A stretch of 64,000 bases of DNA from UBA5158 sp040389045 (GCA_040389045.1 JAZKAT010000014.1:87936-151935); one strand, 5' to 3'. Positions 16,127 through 26,290 are shown, numbered from the stretch's first letter. Numbers and translations: made by a program. The notes: generated from the sequence alone by a model not told the origin.

Positions 16127-16873
16127 CTATGCGCCATCAATTTTCAACATAGTAGATTCAATCCAACTCTTAGTTTCTTCCAATACGGCTTCGGCGGTGC
16201 GGCCGACTGTTTCAATTACTGGACCAAAAACTACTTTTATAGTGCCGGGACGTTTGATGAATTTGCGTTTTGACCAGTAAGTACCGGCATTATGCGCGAC
16301 CGGTATAATCGGACTGCCGGTATCAACCGCCAGGCGCGCGCCACCTAATTTATATTTTCCTACGTGGCCGGGCGCGATGCGAGTACCTTCTGGAAATACT
16401 AAAATCCAGCGGCCTTGCACTAGACACTCTTTGCCTTGTTTCATCACTTGCGTCATTGCCGATGAACCTTCACTGCGATTAATTGCAATCGGGTCGATAG
16501 CAGCCATGCCCCAGCCAAAAAAAGGCACCCAGCATAATTCGCGTTTTAAAATAATCGCTGTCTCATGAAACTGGGGTGGCAAATAAAATGTTTCCCACGA
16601 AGATTGGTGTTTACTCATGATAATTCCGCAACGATCACGGGGAATATTTTCCAAGCCCGTTTCCTGATAATCAATGTGACAAATCACCTTCAACAACCAA
16701 ACCGCCGAGCGCGACCATCCCATCACAATTGCAAACCGGTAGCGCAAGGGCAGTGGGTAAGAGGCTACACAAATCATACTGTAAAAAATGGTAAAAACCG
16801 GCAATACGGTCACAAAAATCAACGATCGAAAAAACATCGATATTTTACCGGGCAGGGCTGCTTGTTTAGACAT
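16127..16873 (-). CDS. plsC: 1-acyl-sn-glycerol-3-phosphate acyltransferase
   Basis: 248 residues from ATG 16873 (MSKQAALPGK); the longer reading to 16927 runs into gmhB. Acylates lysophosphatidate to phosphatidate at the inner membrane. A hydrophobic segment at about 17-40 is followed by SKHQSSWETF, the acyltransferase motif I in its HX4E form (His89, Glu94) rather than the textbook HX4D. INRSEGSSAM (motif II) and LVFPEGTRIAPG (motif III, EGTR) follow, and IPVAHNAG is motif IV. It begins 13 bases after the gmhB stop, so the two are probably co-transcribed; the pairing of gmhB and plsC is common in gammaproteobacteria. Confidence 0.93.
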   Translation of the reverse strand: MSKQAALPGKISMFFRSLIFVTVLPVFTIFYSMICVASYPLPLRYRFAIVMGWSRSAVWLLKVICHIDYQETGLENIPRDRCGIIMSKHQSSWETFYLPPQFHETAIILKRELCWVPFFGWGMAAIDPIAINRSEGSSAMTQVMKQGKECLVQGRWILVFPEGTRIAPGHVGKYKLGGARLAVDTGSPIIPVAHNAGTYWSKRKFIKRPGTIKVVFGPVIETVGRTAEAVLEETKSWIESTMLKIDGA

Positions 16874-16886
16874 GTCACTATCTCTA

Positions 16887-17423
16887 TTATTTTTTACAAA
16901 TGATGGTTGCGGCATGGGCCAGATCATTAAAATATCGGACTTTAGTAGGCGCGGGTAATTCTTCTAAAGTGCGTTTGCCATTGCCGGTCAATACCAGTAC
17001 CGGTTCGCAACCCGCACGCTCAGCGGCTTGCACATCTGACAGGGAATCACCAATAAAAATGGTGGTCGTTAAGTCAATCGGATATTTTTTTGCAATATTA
17101 TGCAACATACCGGGTTCTGGTTTGCGACAACTGCAATGATTGTTAGGATGGTGAGGACAGAAAAAAATTTCCTCCACCTTGCCCCCTGCTTCCGCCAACA
17201 GCGTGAAAAATTTTTGATGGATTTTAGTCAGGGTCGGTAAATCATAAAGACCGCGCGCCAAACCAGATTGATTGGTGGCGACAATCACTTGATAACCCGC
17301 TTGATTAAATCGCGCGATGGCTTCAAGACTACCGTCTATAGGCAACCATTCTTCAGGCGATTTGATATATTCAACTGAATCATGATTAATAACACCGTCA
17401 CGGTCTAAAAGAATAAATGGCAT
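16887..17423 (-). CDS. gmhB: D-glycero-beta-D-manno-heptose 1,7-bisphosphate 7-phosphatase
   Basis: 178 residues. HAD phosphatase that removes the 7-phosphate in ADP-heptose synthesis for the LPS inner core, thus functionally linked to the waa cluster 3 kb away. LLDRDGVIN holds the nucleophile and acid pair (Asp7, Asp9), VATNQSG is HAD motif II, CPHHPNNHCSCRKPEPGM supplies the zinc cysteines and the motif III Lys, and IFIGDSLSDVQAA is motif IV. It starts 3 bases after the glyS stop, making a glyQ-glyS-gmhB-plsC operon on the minus strand. Confidence 0.95.
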   Translation of the reverse strand: MPFILLDRDGVINHDSVEYIKSPEEWLPIDGSLEAIARFNQAGYQVIVATNQSGLARGLYDLPTLTKIHQKFFTLLAEAGGKVEEIFFCPHHPNNHCSCRKPEPGMLHNIAKKYPIDLTTTIFIGDSLSDVQAAERAGCEPVLVLTGNGKRTLEELPAPTKVRYFNDLAHAATIICKK

Positions 17424-17426
17424 GGC

Positions 17427-19517
17427 TTATCTCGTTTGCAGTAGCGCGACATCGGCGACTTGTAAAAACAAAGCGCGAAGTTTAGTAAGTAATAACAAAC
17501 GATTTTCCCGTAAAGCGCGGTCTTCCGCCATCACCATCACTTTATCAAAAAATTCATCCACGGGTTGGCGCAAATTTGCTAACTGTGATAATACGTCAAT
17601 ATAACGCGCATCTTGAAATAATGGCTCTATGGTTTTATTCAGGGAATCCAGGTGCGCTGCCAGCGCGCGTTCGGCGGGCAATTCAAATAATGCCACATCA
17701 ACTGCTTTCGCATCGATGTCGGAATCATACTTGTCCAGAATATTACTCACGCGTTTGTTCGCCACACTTAACGATTCAGCGTCCGGCAATTCCTTAAAAT
17801 ATTTGACCGCTAAAACCCGACGGTGAAAATCATAAGGCCGCGTTATTTTCAGCGCCGCGACCGCCGCAATCACATCAGGATTAATACCTTGTTCTTGATA
17901 CCAGGGTTTTAAACGTTCTTGCAGAAAATCGCAAAGTTGCGTGACCGTGGCGGGATTATTTAATTTGACGGTATAAAGCTGTGTGGCAAATTCCATTATC
18001 TCGGCTATATCAATATCAATTTTTTTCTCAATTAAAATTCTTAACACCCCTAAGGCGGCGCGTTTTAATGCGAATGGATCTTTATCACCAGTGGGTTGTT
18101 GATTAATACCAAAAGCACCCACCAGCGTATCCACGCGATCGGCCAGGGCAAGCACTGCGCCTAATTCTGAGGCTGGCAATTCATCGCCGGAAAATCGCGG
18201 CATATATTGTTCTTGCAGCGCATTCGCGATAGCATCGGTTTCTTTATCTTGCAGGGCATAATACTTGCCCGCCACGCCTTGTAGTTCTGGAAATTCGCCT
18301 ACCATCTGGGTCAATAAATCGGTTTTTGCCAACAAGCCCGCGCGGGCGGCCTGTACGCTGTTCACACCAATTTTGTTGGCGATAAATTCGGCGAGAGCGG
18401 ACAACCGTACAGCTTTTTCATGCAGCGTGCCGAGTTTGACGTGATAAACCACATGTTTTAAGCCTTCAATTCTATCGGCTAATTTTTGCTTTTTATCCAT
18501 TTCAAAAAAGAAGGCGGCATCCGATAAACGCGCGCGCAACACCCGCTCATTTCCCGCAATCATATGCTGCATGTCACGGGCTTCAATATTACTGATGGCC
18601 ACAAAATGCGGTAAGAGTTTGCCATTATTATCCACCACGGGAAAATAACGTTGATGGTCTTGCATCGCTGAAATTAACGCTTCCGCTGGCACGTCAAGAA
18701 AACGTTGATCGAAGTCCCCTAAAATAGCCACCGGCCATTCGACCAGCCCCGTGACTTCATCCAGCAAATCAGCATCAATCACCGCATGCACCCCTTCGCC
18801 AAACGCTTTCGCGACGATGGCCTGGGCTTGTTCCAAAATCATTTGGCGGCGTTCCGCGAAATCAGCAATGACATAATTTGCCTTCAAGCGTTTTTGATAA
18901 GCGGCGGGCTTGGGAATACTAATAATTTTTTTGCTATGAAAACGATGGCCACGCGTCAGGCGGCCGCTGCGGACACTTAAAATTTCCGCATCAATGATTT
19001 CATCACCGTATAACATAATGACTGAATGCACCGGTCGCGCGAATTCTACATCACCATCGCCCCAACGCATGCGTTTTGGAATTGGCAACGCGGCCAGCGC
19101 ATCTTTAACGATGCCTGGGAGTAGCTCGGCGACCGTTTTTCCGGGCACAACTTGTTGGAAGCCTACCCAGGTGCCTTGCTTGTTTTGAATGGTTATCAAT
19201 TGATTTGGTGTCACATTAAGTGACTTGGCAAACCCCATGCACGCTGGTGTTGGATTGCCATCTGTATCAAACGCGGCGGCTAACGCGGGACCACGTCGCT
19301 CTACTATAGTCTGCGGCTGGTGTGACACCAGCGACTTGACTAATACCGCCAAACGACGCGGGGTCACAAAAAATTGCGCTTCTTTAAATTCTAAGGGTAT
19401 ATTGCGCAAGCGTGTTTGAATTTCGTTTAAAAAACTTCGACCCAGTAATTGCAATGCTTTGGGTGGCAATTCTTCGGTATGAATTTCAACGAGAAAATCA
19501 GCTTTGTTTGCGTGCAT
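17427..19517 (-). CDS. glyS: Glycyl-tRNA synthetase beta subunit
   Basis: 696 residues, normal for the beta subunit of the alpha2beta2 bacterial GlyRS, which binds tRNA-Gly. The N-terminus DFLVEIHTEELPPKAL and the internal MQDHQRYFPVVD, VLRARLSDAAFFFEMDKK and PTGDKDPFALKRAALGVLRI are family signatures. The C-terminal region contains the FFDKVMVMAEDRALRENRLLLL segment of the anticodon-binding-like domain. The ATG lies inside the last 20 bases of glyQ, consistent with coupled translation of the two subunits. Confidence 0.97.
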   Translation of the reverse strand: MHANKADFLVEIHTEELPPKALQLLGRSFLNEIQTRLRNIPLEFKEAQFFVTPRRLAVLVKSLVSHQPQTIVERRGPALAAAFDTDGNPTPACMGFAKSLNVTPNQLITIQNKQGTWVGFQQVVPGKTVAELLPGIVKDALAALPIPKRMRWGDGDVEFARPVHSVIMLYGDEIIDAEILSVRSGRLTRGHRFHSKKIISIPKPAAYQKRLKANYVIADFAERRQMILEQAQAIVAKAFGEGVHAVIDADLLDEVTGLVEWPVAILGDFDQRFLDVPAEALISAMQDHQRYFPVVDNNGKLLPHFVAISNIEARDMQHMIAGNERVLRARLSDAAFFFEMDKKQKLADRIEGLKHVVYHVKLGTLHEKAVRLSALAEFIANKIGVNSVQAARAGLLAKTDLLTQMVGEFPELQGVAGKYYALQDKETDAIANALQEQYMPRFSGDELPASELGAVLALADRVDTLVGAFGINQQPTGDKDPFALKRAALGVLRILIEKKIDIDIAEIMEFATQLYTVKLNNPATVTQLCDFLQERLKPWYQEQGINPDVIAAVAALKITRPYDFHRRVLAVKYFKELPDAESLSVANKRVSNILDKYDSDIDAKAVDVALFELPAERALAAHLDSLNKTIEPLFQDARYIDVLSQLANLRQPVDEFFDKVMVMAEDRALRENRLLLLTKLRALFLQVADVALLQTR

Positions 19518-20427
19518 GCTTCTTTTCCTGCAATAGCGGGAAACCTAATGCTTCGCGCGCCTGATAATAACTTTCCGCCACGGCTTTAGCCAGGCGGCGA
19601 ATTTTTAAAATATGTTGTTGCCGTTCAGTCACTGAAATCGCGCGGCGTGCGTCAAGTAAATTAAAAGTATGTGAAGCTTTTAATACCATTTCATACGCGG
19701 GCAATGGCAGGCCTAATTCAATGAGGCGCTGACTTTCTTTTTCATAATCGTGGAATTGTCGAAACAGTAACTCAATGTTGGCGTGTTCAAAATTATATTT
19801 TGACATTTCCACTTCATTTTGATGAAACACATCACCATAAGTCACCACGCCCTGCGGGCCTTTGCTCCACACCAATTCATAGAGATTATCAATACCCTGC
19901 AAAGACATCGCCAGGCGTTCCAACCCATAAGTCAATTCACCGGTGATGGGCACACATTCCAAACCACCTACTTGTTGAAAATAAGTAAATTGCGAAACTT
20001 CCAAACCATTTTGCCAAACTTCCCACCCCAGGCCCCACGCACCTAGCGTAGGTGATTCCCAATTATCTTCCACGAAACGAATATCATCGGTCAGTGGATC
20101 AACACCCAGTGCGCTTAATGATCCCAGGTATAATTCCTGAATATCCAACGGCGCGGGTTTTAAAATTACTTGAAATTGATAGTAATGCTGAACACGATTG
20201 GGATTTTCACCATAGCGACCATCGGTAGGACGACGGCTAGGTTGCACATAGGCAAGGCGCCAGGTTTCTGGCCCAATAGCGCGTAAAAAAGTTCCCGGAT
20301 GAAAAGTTCCCGCGCCTACTTCCATATCCAATGGCTGCACTATAGTACAACCCTGTTTTGCCCAATAATCCTGCAAAGCGCTAATCATGCCTTGGAAGGT
20401 TTTGACATCGTAAATACTTTTTTTCAT
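19498..20427 (-). CDS. glyQ: Glycyl-tRNA synthetase alpha subunit
   Basis: 309 residues. Catalytic class II subunit that activates glycine. TFQGMISALQDYWAKQGCTIVQPLDMEVGAG at the N-terminus and YVQPSRRPTDGRYGENPNR are near-invariant in GlyQ, as are ELYLGSLSALGVD and GLEVSQFTYFQQVGG. First gene of the glyQ-glyS-gmhB-plsC operon; divergent from prlC across 116 bases. A TGCTATAAT element sits 28 bases upstream of its start. Confidence 0.98.
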   Translation of the reverse strand: MKKSIYDVKTFQGMISALQDYWAKQGCTIVQPLDMEVGAGTFHPGTFLRAIGPETWRLAYVQPSRRPTDGRYGENPNRVQHYYQFQVILKPAPLDIQELYLGSLSALGVDPLTDDIRFVEDNWESPTLGAWGLGWEVWQNGLEVSQFTYFQQVGGLECVPITGELTYGLERLAMSLQGIDNLYELVWSKGPQGVVTYGDVFHQNEVEMSKYNFEHANIELLFRQFHDYEKESQRLIELGLPLPAYEMVLKASHTFNLLDARRAISVTERQQHILKIRRLAKAVAESYYQAREALGFPLLQEKKHARKQS

Positions 20428-20454
20428 ACCAGCCCTGATGGTTTTGGACGCGTG

Positions 20455-20463
20455 ATTATAGCA
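20455..20463 (-). promoter_or_regulatory. Extended -10 promoter of glyQ operon
   Basis: On the minus strand this reads TGCTATAAT, a TGn-extended perfect -10, in the glyQ/prlC divergent region, 28 bases from the glyQ ATG. No clear -35. Confidence 0.55.
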
Positions 20464-20543
20464 TTGTTAAAGAGCGCCCCGCTACGACTCTATCGGCAAG
20501 TATGCTACCCTAATCCATACTCAAAAAAGAGACTATTGCACGC

Positions 20544-22598
20544 ATGGAAAACCCATTATTAAATCAAGGCACGCTGCCCAGTTTTAGCAGCATTATCCCC
20601 GAAGAACATATAGAACCCGCGATCCGCCAAGTCATAGCGCAACATCGTGCCGAACTGATAACTTTGTTAAGCACCAATAAAGTCTATACCTGGGACAATT
20701 TAATAAAGCCTTTAGATAATATGGAAGATGTATTGTCCAAAGCTTGGGCGCCTGTATCGCATATGCACGCTGTGGTAGAGTCGGAAAGTTTACGCAGTGC
20801 ATATAATGCATGTTTGCCGCTTTTAATCGAATATCACACCGAGATCATGCAAAATGTCACCCTTTTCGAAGCAATTCAATCTATTGCGGATGGCGAAGAA
20901 TTTAAACAAATGTCGCATGCTCAGCAAAAAGTTATTCAGAATGAATTGCGGGATTTCAAATTGGCTGGGGTCAATCTTTCACCAACAGACAAAGCCCGTT
21001 TTGCCGAGCTGCAAAAACAATTGAGCAAACTCCAAACCCTATTCGCTGAACACATACTGGATGCCACTCAGGGCTGGACTTTGCATGTTTCAGACCCCAA
21101 TGCAGTCGCGGGCATGACGGCGCAGGATTTAAAAATTGCCGAACAAACTGCGGCGCAGCAAGGTAAGGATGGCTGGGTGTTTACGCTTGAATACCCAAGT
21201 TACGCGGCGGTGATGAAATATATGGAAAACCGCGAATTGCGCTGGTTGATGTATGAAGCTTACGCTACCCGTGCCTCGGACCAGGGCCCCAACGCCGGCC
21301 GCTGGGACAATACCGCTATCATCGAAGACATACTGCGCTTGCGTCATGAATTGGCTAATTTATTAGGGTTTCCCAATTTCGCGGAATATTCGCTGGCCAC
21401 TAAAATGGCCGGATCGGTTTCGCGGGTGTTAAGTTTTTTATATGACTTGGTAGATAGATCGCAACATGCCGCCAAAGAAGAAGTGCGCGAACTCGCGGAG
21501 TTCGCGAAAGCGCGGGATAACATTCAACAGATTGAAGCCTGGGACTTAGCTTTTTATTCAGAAAAATTGCGCCAGCAAAAATACGCCATTTCGCAAGAAG
21601 AGTTACGTGCCTATTTTCCAGCGCCCAAAGTCATGGCGGGTATGTTTAGTGTGGTTAATAAATTATATGGCATTACTATCGTTGAAAAACTTAATGTGGA
21701 TACCTGGCACCCGCAAGTAAAATTTTTTGAAGTTTTCGATCAGAATAATGCGTTGCGCGGCTGCTTTTATACGGATTTATTCGCCCGCCCGCATAAACGC
21801 GATGGCGCGTGGATGGATGAATGCCGCATGCGCAGAATACTCGATGATGGCAGTATGCAAACGCCAGTGGCGTTTTTAACTTGTAATTTTACCCGGCCCG
21901 TAGATAACAAGCCGGCACTGTTAACTCAAGATGAAGTAGAAACAATTTTCCATGAATTTGGTCATTGCCTGCATCACTTGTTGACGAAAATAGATTATGC
22001 GTCAATCTCCGGTATTAACGGCGTGCCCTGGGATGCGGTGGAATTTCCCAGTCAGATTATGGAACACTGGGCTTGGGAAAAAGCGACTATGCCATTAATT
22101 TCCGCGCACTTTGAAACCGGTGAATGTTTGCCTGATTCAATTTACAATAAATTACTGGCTGCGAAAAATTTTCAATCTGGTTTGCAAATGTTACGGCAGT
22201 TGGAATTTTCATTATTTGATTTTCGCATTCATCAGGAATATGAGCCTGGTATGGGCGGACGCGTGCAAAATATTCTGGATGAGGTACGTAATTTAGCCGC
22301 GGTGATCACCAATCCTACGTTTAACCGTTTTCAAAATAGTTTTTCGCATATCTTTGCCGGCAGTTACGCGGCGGGTTATTACAGTTACAAATGGGCGGAA
22401 GTTTTATCGAGTGACGCTTATTCATTATTCGAAGAAACCGGAGTATTTAATGCAGAAACCGGCAAAAAATATTTGGAAAACATTCTTGAGGTTGGCGGTA
22501 TTAGAGACCCAATGACTTCGTTTATCGCCTTTCGTGGTCGTGAACCGACTATTGATGCTTTGTTGCGGCATAGTGGAATGGCCGCGCCGGACGCGTGA
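20544..22598 (+). CDS. prlC: Oligopeptidase A (M3 metallopeptidase)
   Basis: 684 residues. Cytoplasmic zinc peptidase that degrades oligopeptides and cleaved signal peptides. TIFHEFGHCLHHLL carries the HExGH zinc motif (His470, Glu471, His474), with the third ligand expected in the following WDAVEFPSQIMEHWAWE helix, which is characteristic of the M3 family. SYAAGYYSYKWAEVLSSDAY near the C-terminus is also typical. Its stop shares a base with the start of the next gene, a peptide transporter, so uptake and breakdown of peptides appear to be one translational unit. Confidence 0.96.
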   Translation: MENPLLNQGTLPSFSSIIPEEHIEPAIRQVIAQHRAELITLLSTNKVYTWDNLIKPLDNMEDVLSKAWAPVSHMHAVVESESLRSAYNACLPLLIEYHTEIMQNVTLFEAIQSIADGEEFKQMSHAQQKVIQNELRDFKLAGVNLSPTDKARFAELQKQLSKLQTLFAEHILDATQGWTLHVSDPNAVAGMTAQDLKIAEQTAAQQGKDGWVFTLEYPSYAAVMKYMENRELRWLMYEAYATRASDQGPNAGRWDNTAIIEDILRLRHELANLLGFPNFAEYSLATKMAGSVSRVLSFLYDLVDRSQHAAKEEVRELAEFAKARDNIQQIEAWDLAFYSEKLRQQKYAISQEELRAYFPAPKVMAGMFSVVNKLYGITIVEKLNVDTWHPQVKFFEVFDQNNALRGCFYTDLFARPHKRDGAWMDECRMRRILDDGSMQTPVAFLTCNFTRPVDNKPALLTQDEVETIFHEFGHCLHHLLTKIDYASISGINGVPWDAVEFPSQIMEHWAWEKATMPLISAHFETGECLPDSIYNKLLAAKNFQSGLQMLRQLEFSLFDFRIHQEYEPGMGGRVQNILDEVRNLAAVITNPTFNRFQNSFSHIFAGSYAAGYYSYKWAEVLSSDAYSLFEETGVFNAETGKKYLENILEVGGIRDPMTSFIAFRGREPTIDALLRHSGMAAPDA

Positions 22599-24034
22599 TG
22601 AAAATTTTTCAGGGACAGCCTAAAGCATTATCTTTTTTATTTCTTACGGAAATGTGGGAACGCTTTGGTTTTTATGTAGTACAAGGCATGCTGGTCTTGT
22701 ACATGTCAAAATCTTTTGGTTTTACGGATAATGAAAGCTATACCATCATGGGTGTGTTTTCGGCGTTGGCTTATATCGCGCCTTTTCCAGGCGGGTATCT
22801 TGCGGACCGGGTGCTGGGATTCAAACCCGCCATTATCATCGGCGGCGTTTTTTTAAGTTTGGGCTATGCGGGATTAGCATTACCCTGGACGCATGAATTT
22901 TATTTATCGCTGGCAACGATTATCGTGGGTAATGGTTTATTTAAACCGAATGTTTCCAGTTTGCTGGGGTCGCTTTATGAGCCCGGTGATCCACGGCGCG
23001 AACCGGGTTTCACTTTGTTTTATATCGGCATTAATTTAGGTGTTTTGCTTGCGGGCATCAGTTCTGGGTTTGTGAAAGATCATTTTGGCTGGCATGCGGG
23101 CTTTGCTTTGGCGAGCGCGGGTTTGATTTTTGGCTTGGTCACTTTTCTGTGTGGATTTAACTATCTAAAAACCAATAATTCAGTTTTGTGTCAGCCCTCG
23201 GCAAAAAATAGTATAAAGTTGTTGGTGATTGTCGGTTGTGTACTCGCTATCATTTTAATAAGCCAGTTAATGCAAACTAAATTTCTCGCGCAGTGGTTAT
23301 TACCAATAGCGGGTATCCTGTTGCTGGTTTTTTTGTTGGTGCTGACTTACCGGCAGGATGCTAAGCATAGACAAGGGATGCTGGTATTGATTGCATTGAT
23401 TTTGTCTTCGATTATTTTCTGGATGATCTTTTTGCAATTATTTTTTTCGGCCAGTCTTTTTATAGAGCGTTTGATTAACCGTCAAGTCTTTCACTCTACT
23501 ATTCCGACCACGGCATTTTATGCGTTGGAAAGTATCTTTGTTATTTTACTGGGGCCGTTATTTGCCTGGTCATGGAATAACTTGAGTGAAAATTCCCGTA
23601 ACCCTGCTCCGTTTTTGAAATTTATTTTGGCGATTGTATTTGTCGGCTTAGGTTTTTTGACCTTAAGCATTAGTACTTATTGTTACGATCAAAATTATTT
23701 AGTCAATCCGCTGTGGATTGTCTTGTCTTATTTTCTTGTGACTATCGGTGAAATGTTGTTATCACCGATTGGTTTGTCAGCAGTCACTACATTATCCCCG
23801 CGTAAAATTTTAGGGATGATGATGGGGATCTGGTTTGTCGCGCTGGGTTTTGGTGGTCAATTCGCCGGGTTGCTGGCTAAGCTTTCCAACATTCCTGACA
23901 ATGTCTCGGGGCTGCCAGCGTTGGTAATTTATCGGGGCGCATTTATGGAATATGCACTGATTGCGTTTGCTGTGTCGTTGTTTATGTTCCTGATAAATAG
24001 AACAATCCCTAGAAAAACCCTTAAAATGATATAA
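22598..24034 (+). CDS. POT-family proton-coupled di/tripeptide transporter
   Basis: 478 residues; the ATG overlaps the prlC stop in TGATG, preferred over a GTG one codon earlier. About 14 hydrophobic segments. EMWERFGFYVVQ holds the ExxERFxY motif needed for proton coupling in POT/PTR2 transporters, PFPGGYLADRVLGF the second family signature, and TLFYIGINLGVLLAG the FYxxIN motif. Imports small peptides with protons across the inner membrane; paired with oligopeptidase A it would feed amino-acid supply. Subtype (DtpA to DtpD-like) cannot be assigned by eye. The last codons contain the candidate promoter of the next gene. Confidence 0.93.
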   Translation: MKIFQGQPKALSFLFLTEMWERFGFYVVQGMLVLYMSKSFGFTDNESYTIMGVFSALAYIAPFPGGYLADRVLGFKPAIIIGGVFLSLGYAGLALPWTHEFYLSLATIIVGNGLFKPNVSSLLGSLYEPGDPRREPGFTLFYIGINLGVLLAGISSGFVKDHFGWHAGFALASAGLIFGLVTFLCGFNYLKTNNSVLCQPSAKNSIKLLVIVGCVLAIILISQLMQTKFLAQWLLPIAGILLLVFLLVLTYRQDAKHRQGMLVLIALILSSIIFWMIFLQLFFSASLFIERLINRQVFHSTIPTTAFYALESIFVILLGPLFAWSWNNLSENSRNPAPFLKFILAIVFVGLGFLTLSISTYCYDQNYLVNPLWIVLSYFLVTIGEMLLSPIGLSAVTTLSPRKILGMMMGIWFVALGFGGQFAGLLAKLSNIPDNVSGLPALVIYRGAFMEYALIAFAVSLFMFLINRTIPRKTLKMI

Positions 24035-24035
24035 T
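24027..24035 (+). promoter_or_regulatory. Extended -10 promoter of KAP gene
   Basis: TGATATAAT overlapping the stop codon of the peptide transporter, 41 bases before the KAP start; AAGGGG follows as a strong ribosome site. It suggests that the KAP gene is transcribed separately. Confidence 0.5.
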
Positions 24036-24075
24036 AACTAAATTGAGTGTCATACGTATTACTTAAGGGGATACT

Positions 24076-26253
24076 ATGTTTGACGCTGACCGACCTATTA
24101 CGAGTGTCCAACAAGATCGTTTAGGAAGAAGTACATTCGCCAAATATCTGGCTCGATGTATCTTGGATCATAAAGCTTCTGAAAGCCTGGTTATTGGGTT
24201 GTACGGTACCCCAGGAAGCGGCAAAACCTCTCTCATCAATCTGGTACTCGAAGAATTACGCTACGCCGCCAGCAATATGTTCGACAATGAAAAACCTATT
24301 ATCTTGAATTTTAGTCCGTGGAGTTACTCAGGCCAGGGGCAACTTATTTATGGGTTTTATCGACGGCTTTCCTCCGAATTACGCCAGGCGCCCTTTCTCG
24401 AAAATTCCACCGAAATAATTCACCTGCTGGAATTGTATATGTCGTTTTTCACCCATACCCCTGTACCCAAATCCATGCGCGTGAAAAGACGCTTAATAGC
24501 TAAACTAAAAAAACCCGTGGTCAATAAACAAGAAGAATATGCCTGGGAATCGGGTCGTGATCCTATTCAAGTTAAAACAGAATTAAATAATTATCTGAAA
24601 CAACTCAAACACAAAATTATTATCATCATAGATAATATTTCCAGATTGACACCACCGGAAATTAATCAAATTCTACAAATCGTCAAATCCATGGGTGACT
24701 ATGCGAACACCGTTTACTTATTGTCATTTAACAAAGAACAAGTCATCAATGCCATAAACAAAACCCGTGATGGAGAAGGTGCGGAATTTTTGGAAAAGCT
24801 AGTGCAACTTCCTTTTGAAGTTCCACCTATTAATAAAAATGATTTGGAAAGTTTATTGTTTGATAGACTTGAACCCGTCCTGGCAATTACGCCCGAAGAT
24901 ACCTGGGACATGGCTTACTGGGCCGATATTTATTATGCTACCTTAAAATATTTCTTTAACAGTTGCCGCGACATTACGCGCTATGTGAATTCATTAAGTT
25001 TTGGTTATTCTCGCGTACGTGATGTAGTCAACCCGGTGGATTATTTTGCCCTGACCGCGCTTGAAGTATTCGCGCCAGTGATTTTTGCTGGCATACGGGA
25101 AAACAAAGATTTATTCACTGATCTGTTGGACAATGTCTATGTGCTTAACCAAGAACAAATTAAACAAGACAAAGCCAGGATTGATGAAATTCTTAATCGT
25201 AACATTTCAATTCCGAAAGATATTTTACAAAATTTATTAATCGCCATGTTCCCGCGTTTGCATCAAATCTATTTACCCAATGAACAATTCTATCACTCGG
25301 AAGCACGCGCGAGAGAATTGCGCCGCATTTGTAGTCCGGACATGTTTGATGTTTATTTCCGTTTATCCATACCTAACAGTTACATGCCGGAATCTGAATT
25401 ACAAACCATATTATCGCAAGCCAGTGATGCGGCAAGCTTCGATCAAGCCCTCACTCGCTTAAATCAAGATGACAGAGTCACCCGCTTTCTTGATTTACTC
25501 GACGGCAATGTCATACACCGAATTGCTAAAAAATATATAGCCAATGTCATTAAAGCCTTGATGGATGACGGCGATTTATTTCCAGAAGGCAAAAACACGC
25601 GTTTAAGTTTCAATACCGCTATGCGCGTACATCGTATCTGCCATCAATTGCTGCATGAATTGCCCAGCACGGAAAAACGTTTTGAAGTATTGCAAGAAGC
25701 CATTAACAATGCGAGTAAAAGTCTTTACATTATGATCCATGAAATAGATGTATTGGGCAGACAACATCTTGAAGGCGATGATGAATACCTGCCAATCGAG
25801 CATAGGGAAATCACTCCAGTCCAACTGTTACAACTTCAAGAACTTATTGTTACCAAAATCGAAGACTGGGCCCGCAGCGAACGTCTTACCGAACACCCCA
25901 AGTTTGTACCTATTTTATTTGCGTGGAAAAAATGGGGTGATGAAGAAGTTTGTCGCAGCTATATCAAAACCATTATTCAAACCGACCGCGGCTTACTCAA
26001 TTTTCTCTGCTCGGCGTTAAAAGAACCGGTTAAAGAAGCCATGGACAAACAAGAGAAAAATCCCGAATGGCGTGAATATCTGGCTAACATTACCGCCTTT
26101 GTTGAGTTGGATGACATTACCAATCGGGCTAAAGCAGTTTTTGAAGGGGACGATTTTGAAAAACTGCGGGAAACCGAGCAACTGGCCATACTCATTTTCC
26201 TGGACTTGATTGGCGCCAATACCTTTAAAGTTATTCCCAAAACTACTGTTTAA
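24076..26253 (+). CDS. KAP-family P-loop NTPase with altered Walker B
   Basis: 725 residues. The opening DADRPITSVQQDRLGRSTFAKYLA is the N-terminal KAP signature, followed by Walker A GTPGSGKT (residues 44-51), LNFSPWSYSGQGQL (the KAP W-motif) and a Walker B-like IIIIIDNISRLTPPEI (Asp186). Families usually read DDLDR here; this protein has DNISR, so the second acidic residue and the Asp before Arg are replaced. No membrane hairpin is evident in the NTPase domain, unlike many KAP proteins. The C-terminal 450 residues are helical and unrecognised. KAP NTPases are linked in general to membrane or signalling complexes and sometimes to phage defence; no such partner is identifiable here. Confidence 0.85.
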   Translation: MFDADRPITSVQQDRLGRSTFAKYLARCILDHKASESLVIGLYGTPGSGKTSLINLVLEELRYAASNMFDNEKPIILNFSPWSYSGQGQLIYGFYRRLSSELRQAPFLENSTEIIHLLELYMSFFTHTPVPKSMRVKRRLIAKLKKPVVNKQEEYAWESGRDPIQVKTELNNYLKQLKHKIIIIIDNISRLTPPEINQILQIVKSMGDYANTVYLLSFNKEQVINAINKTRDGEGAEFLEKLVQLPFEVPPINKNDLESLLFDRLEPVLAITPEDTWDMAYWADIYYATLKYFFNSCRDITRYVNSLSFGYSRVRDVVNPVDYFALTALEVFAPVIFAGIRENKDLFTDLLDNVYVLNQEQIKQDKARIDEILNRNISIPKDILQNLLIAMFPRLHQIYLPNEQFYHSEARARELRRICSPDMFDVYFRLSIPNSYMPESELQTILSQASDAASFDQALTRLNQDDRVTRFLDLLDGNVIHRIAKKYIANVIKALMDDGDLFPEGKNTRLSFNTAMRVHRICHQLLHELPSTEKRFEVLQEAINNASKSLYIMIHEIDVLGRQHLEGDDEYLPIEHREITPVQLLQLQELIVTKIEDWARSERLTEHPKFVPILFAWKKWGDEEVCRSYIKTIIQTDRGLLNFLCSALKEPVKEAMDKQEKNPEWREYLANITAFVELDDITNRAKAVFEGDDFEKLRETEQLAILIFLDLIGANTFKVIPKTTV

Positions 26254-26290
26254 AAACAACCCATTATAAATTAATTGTACAAAAATTATC

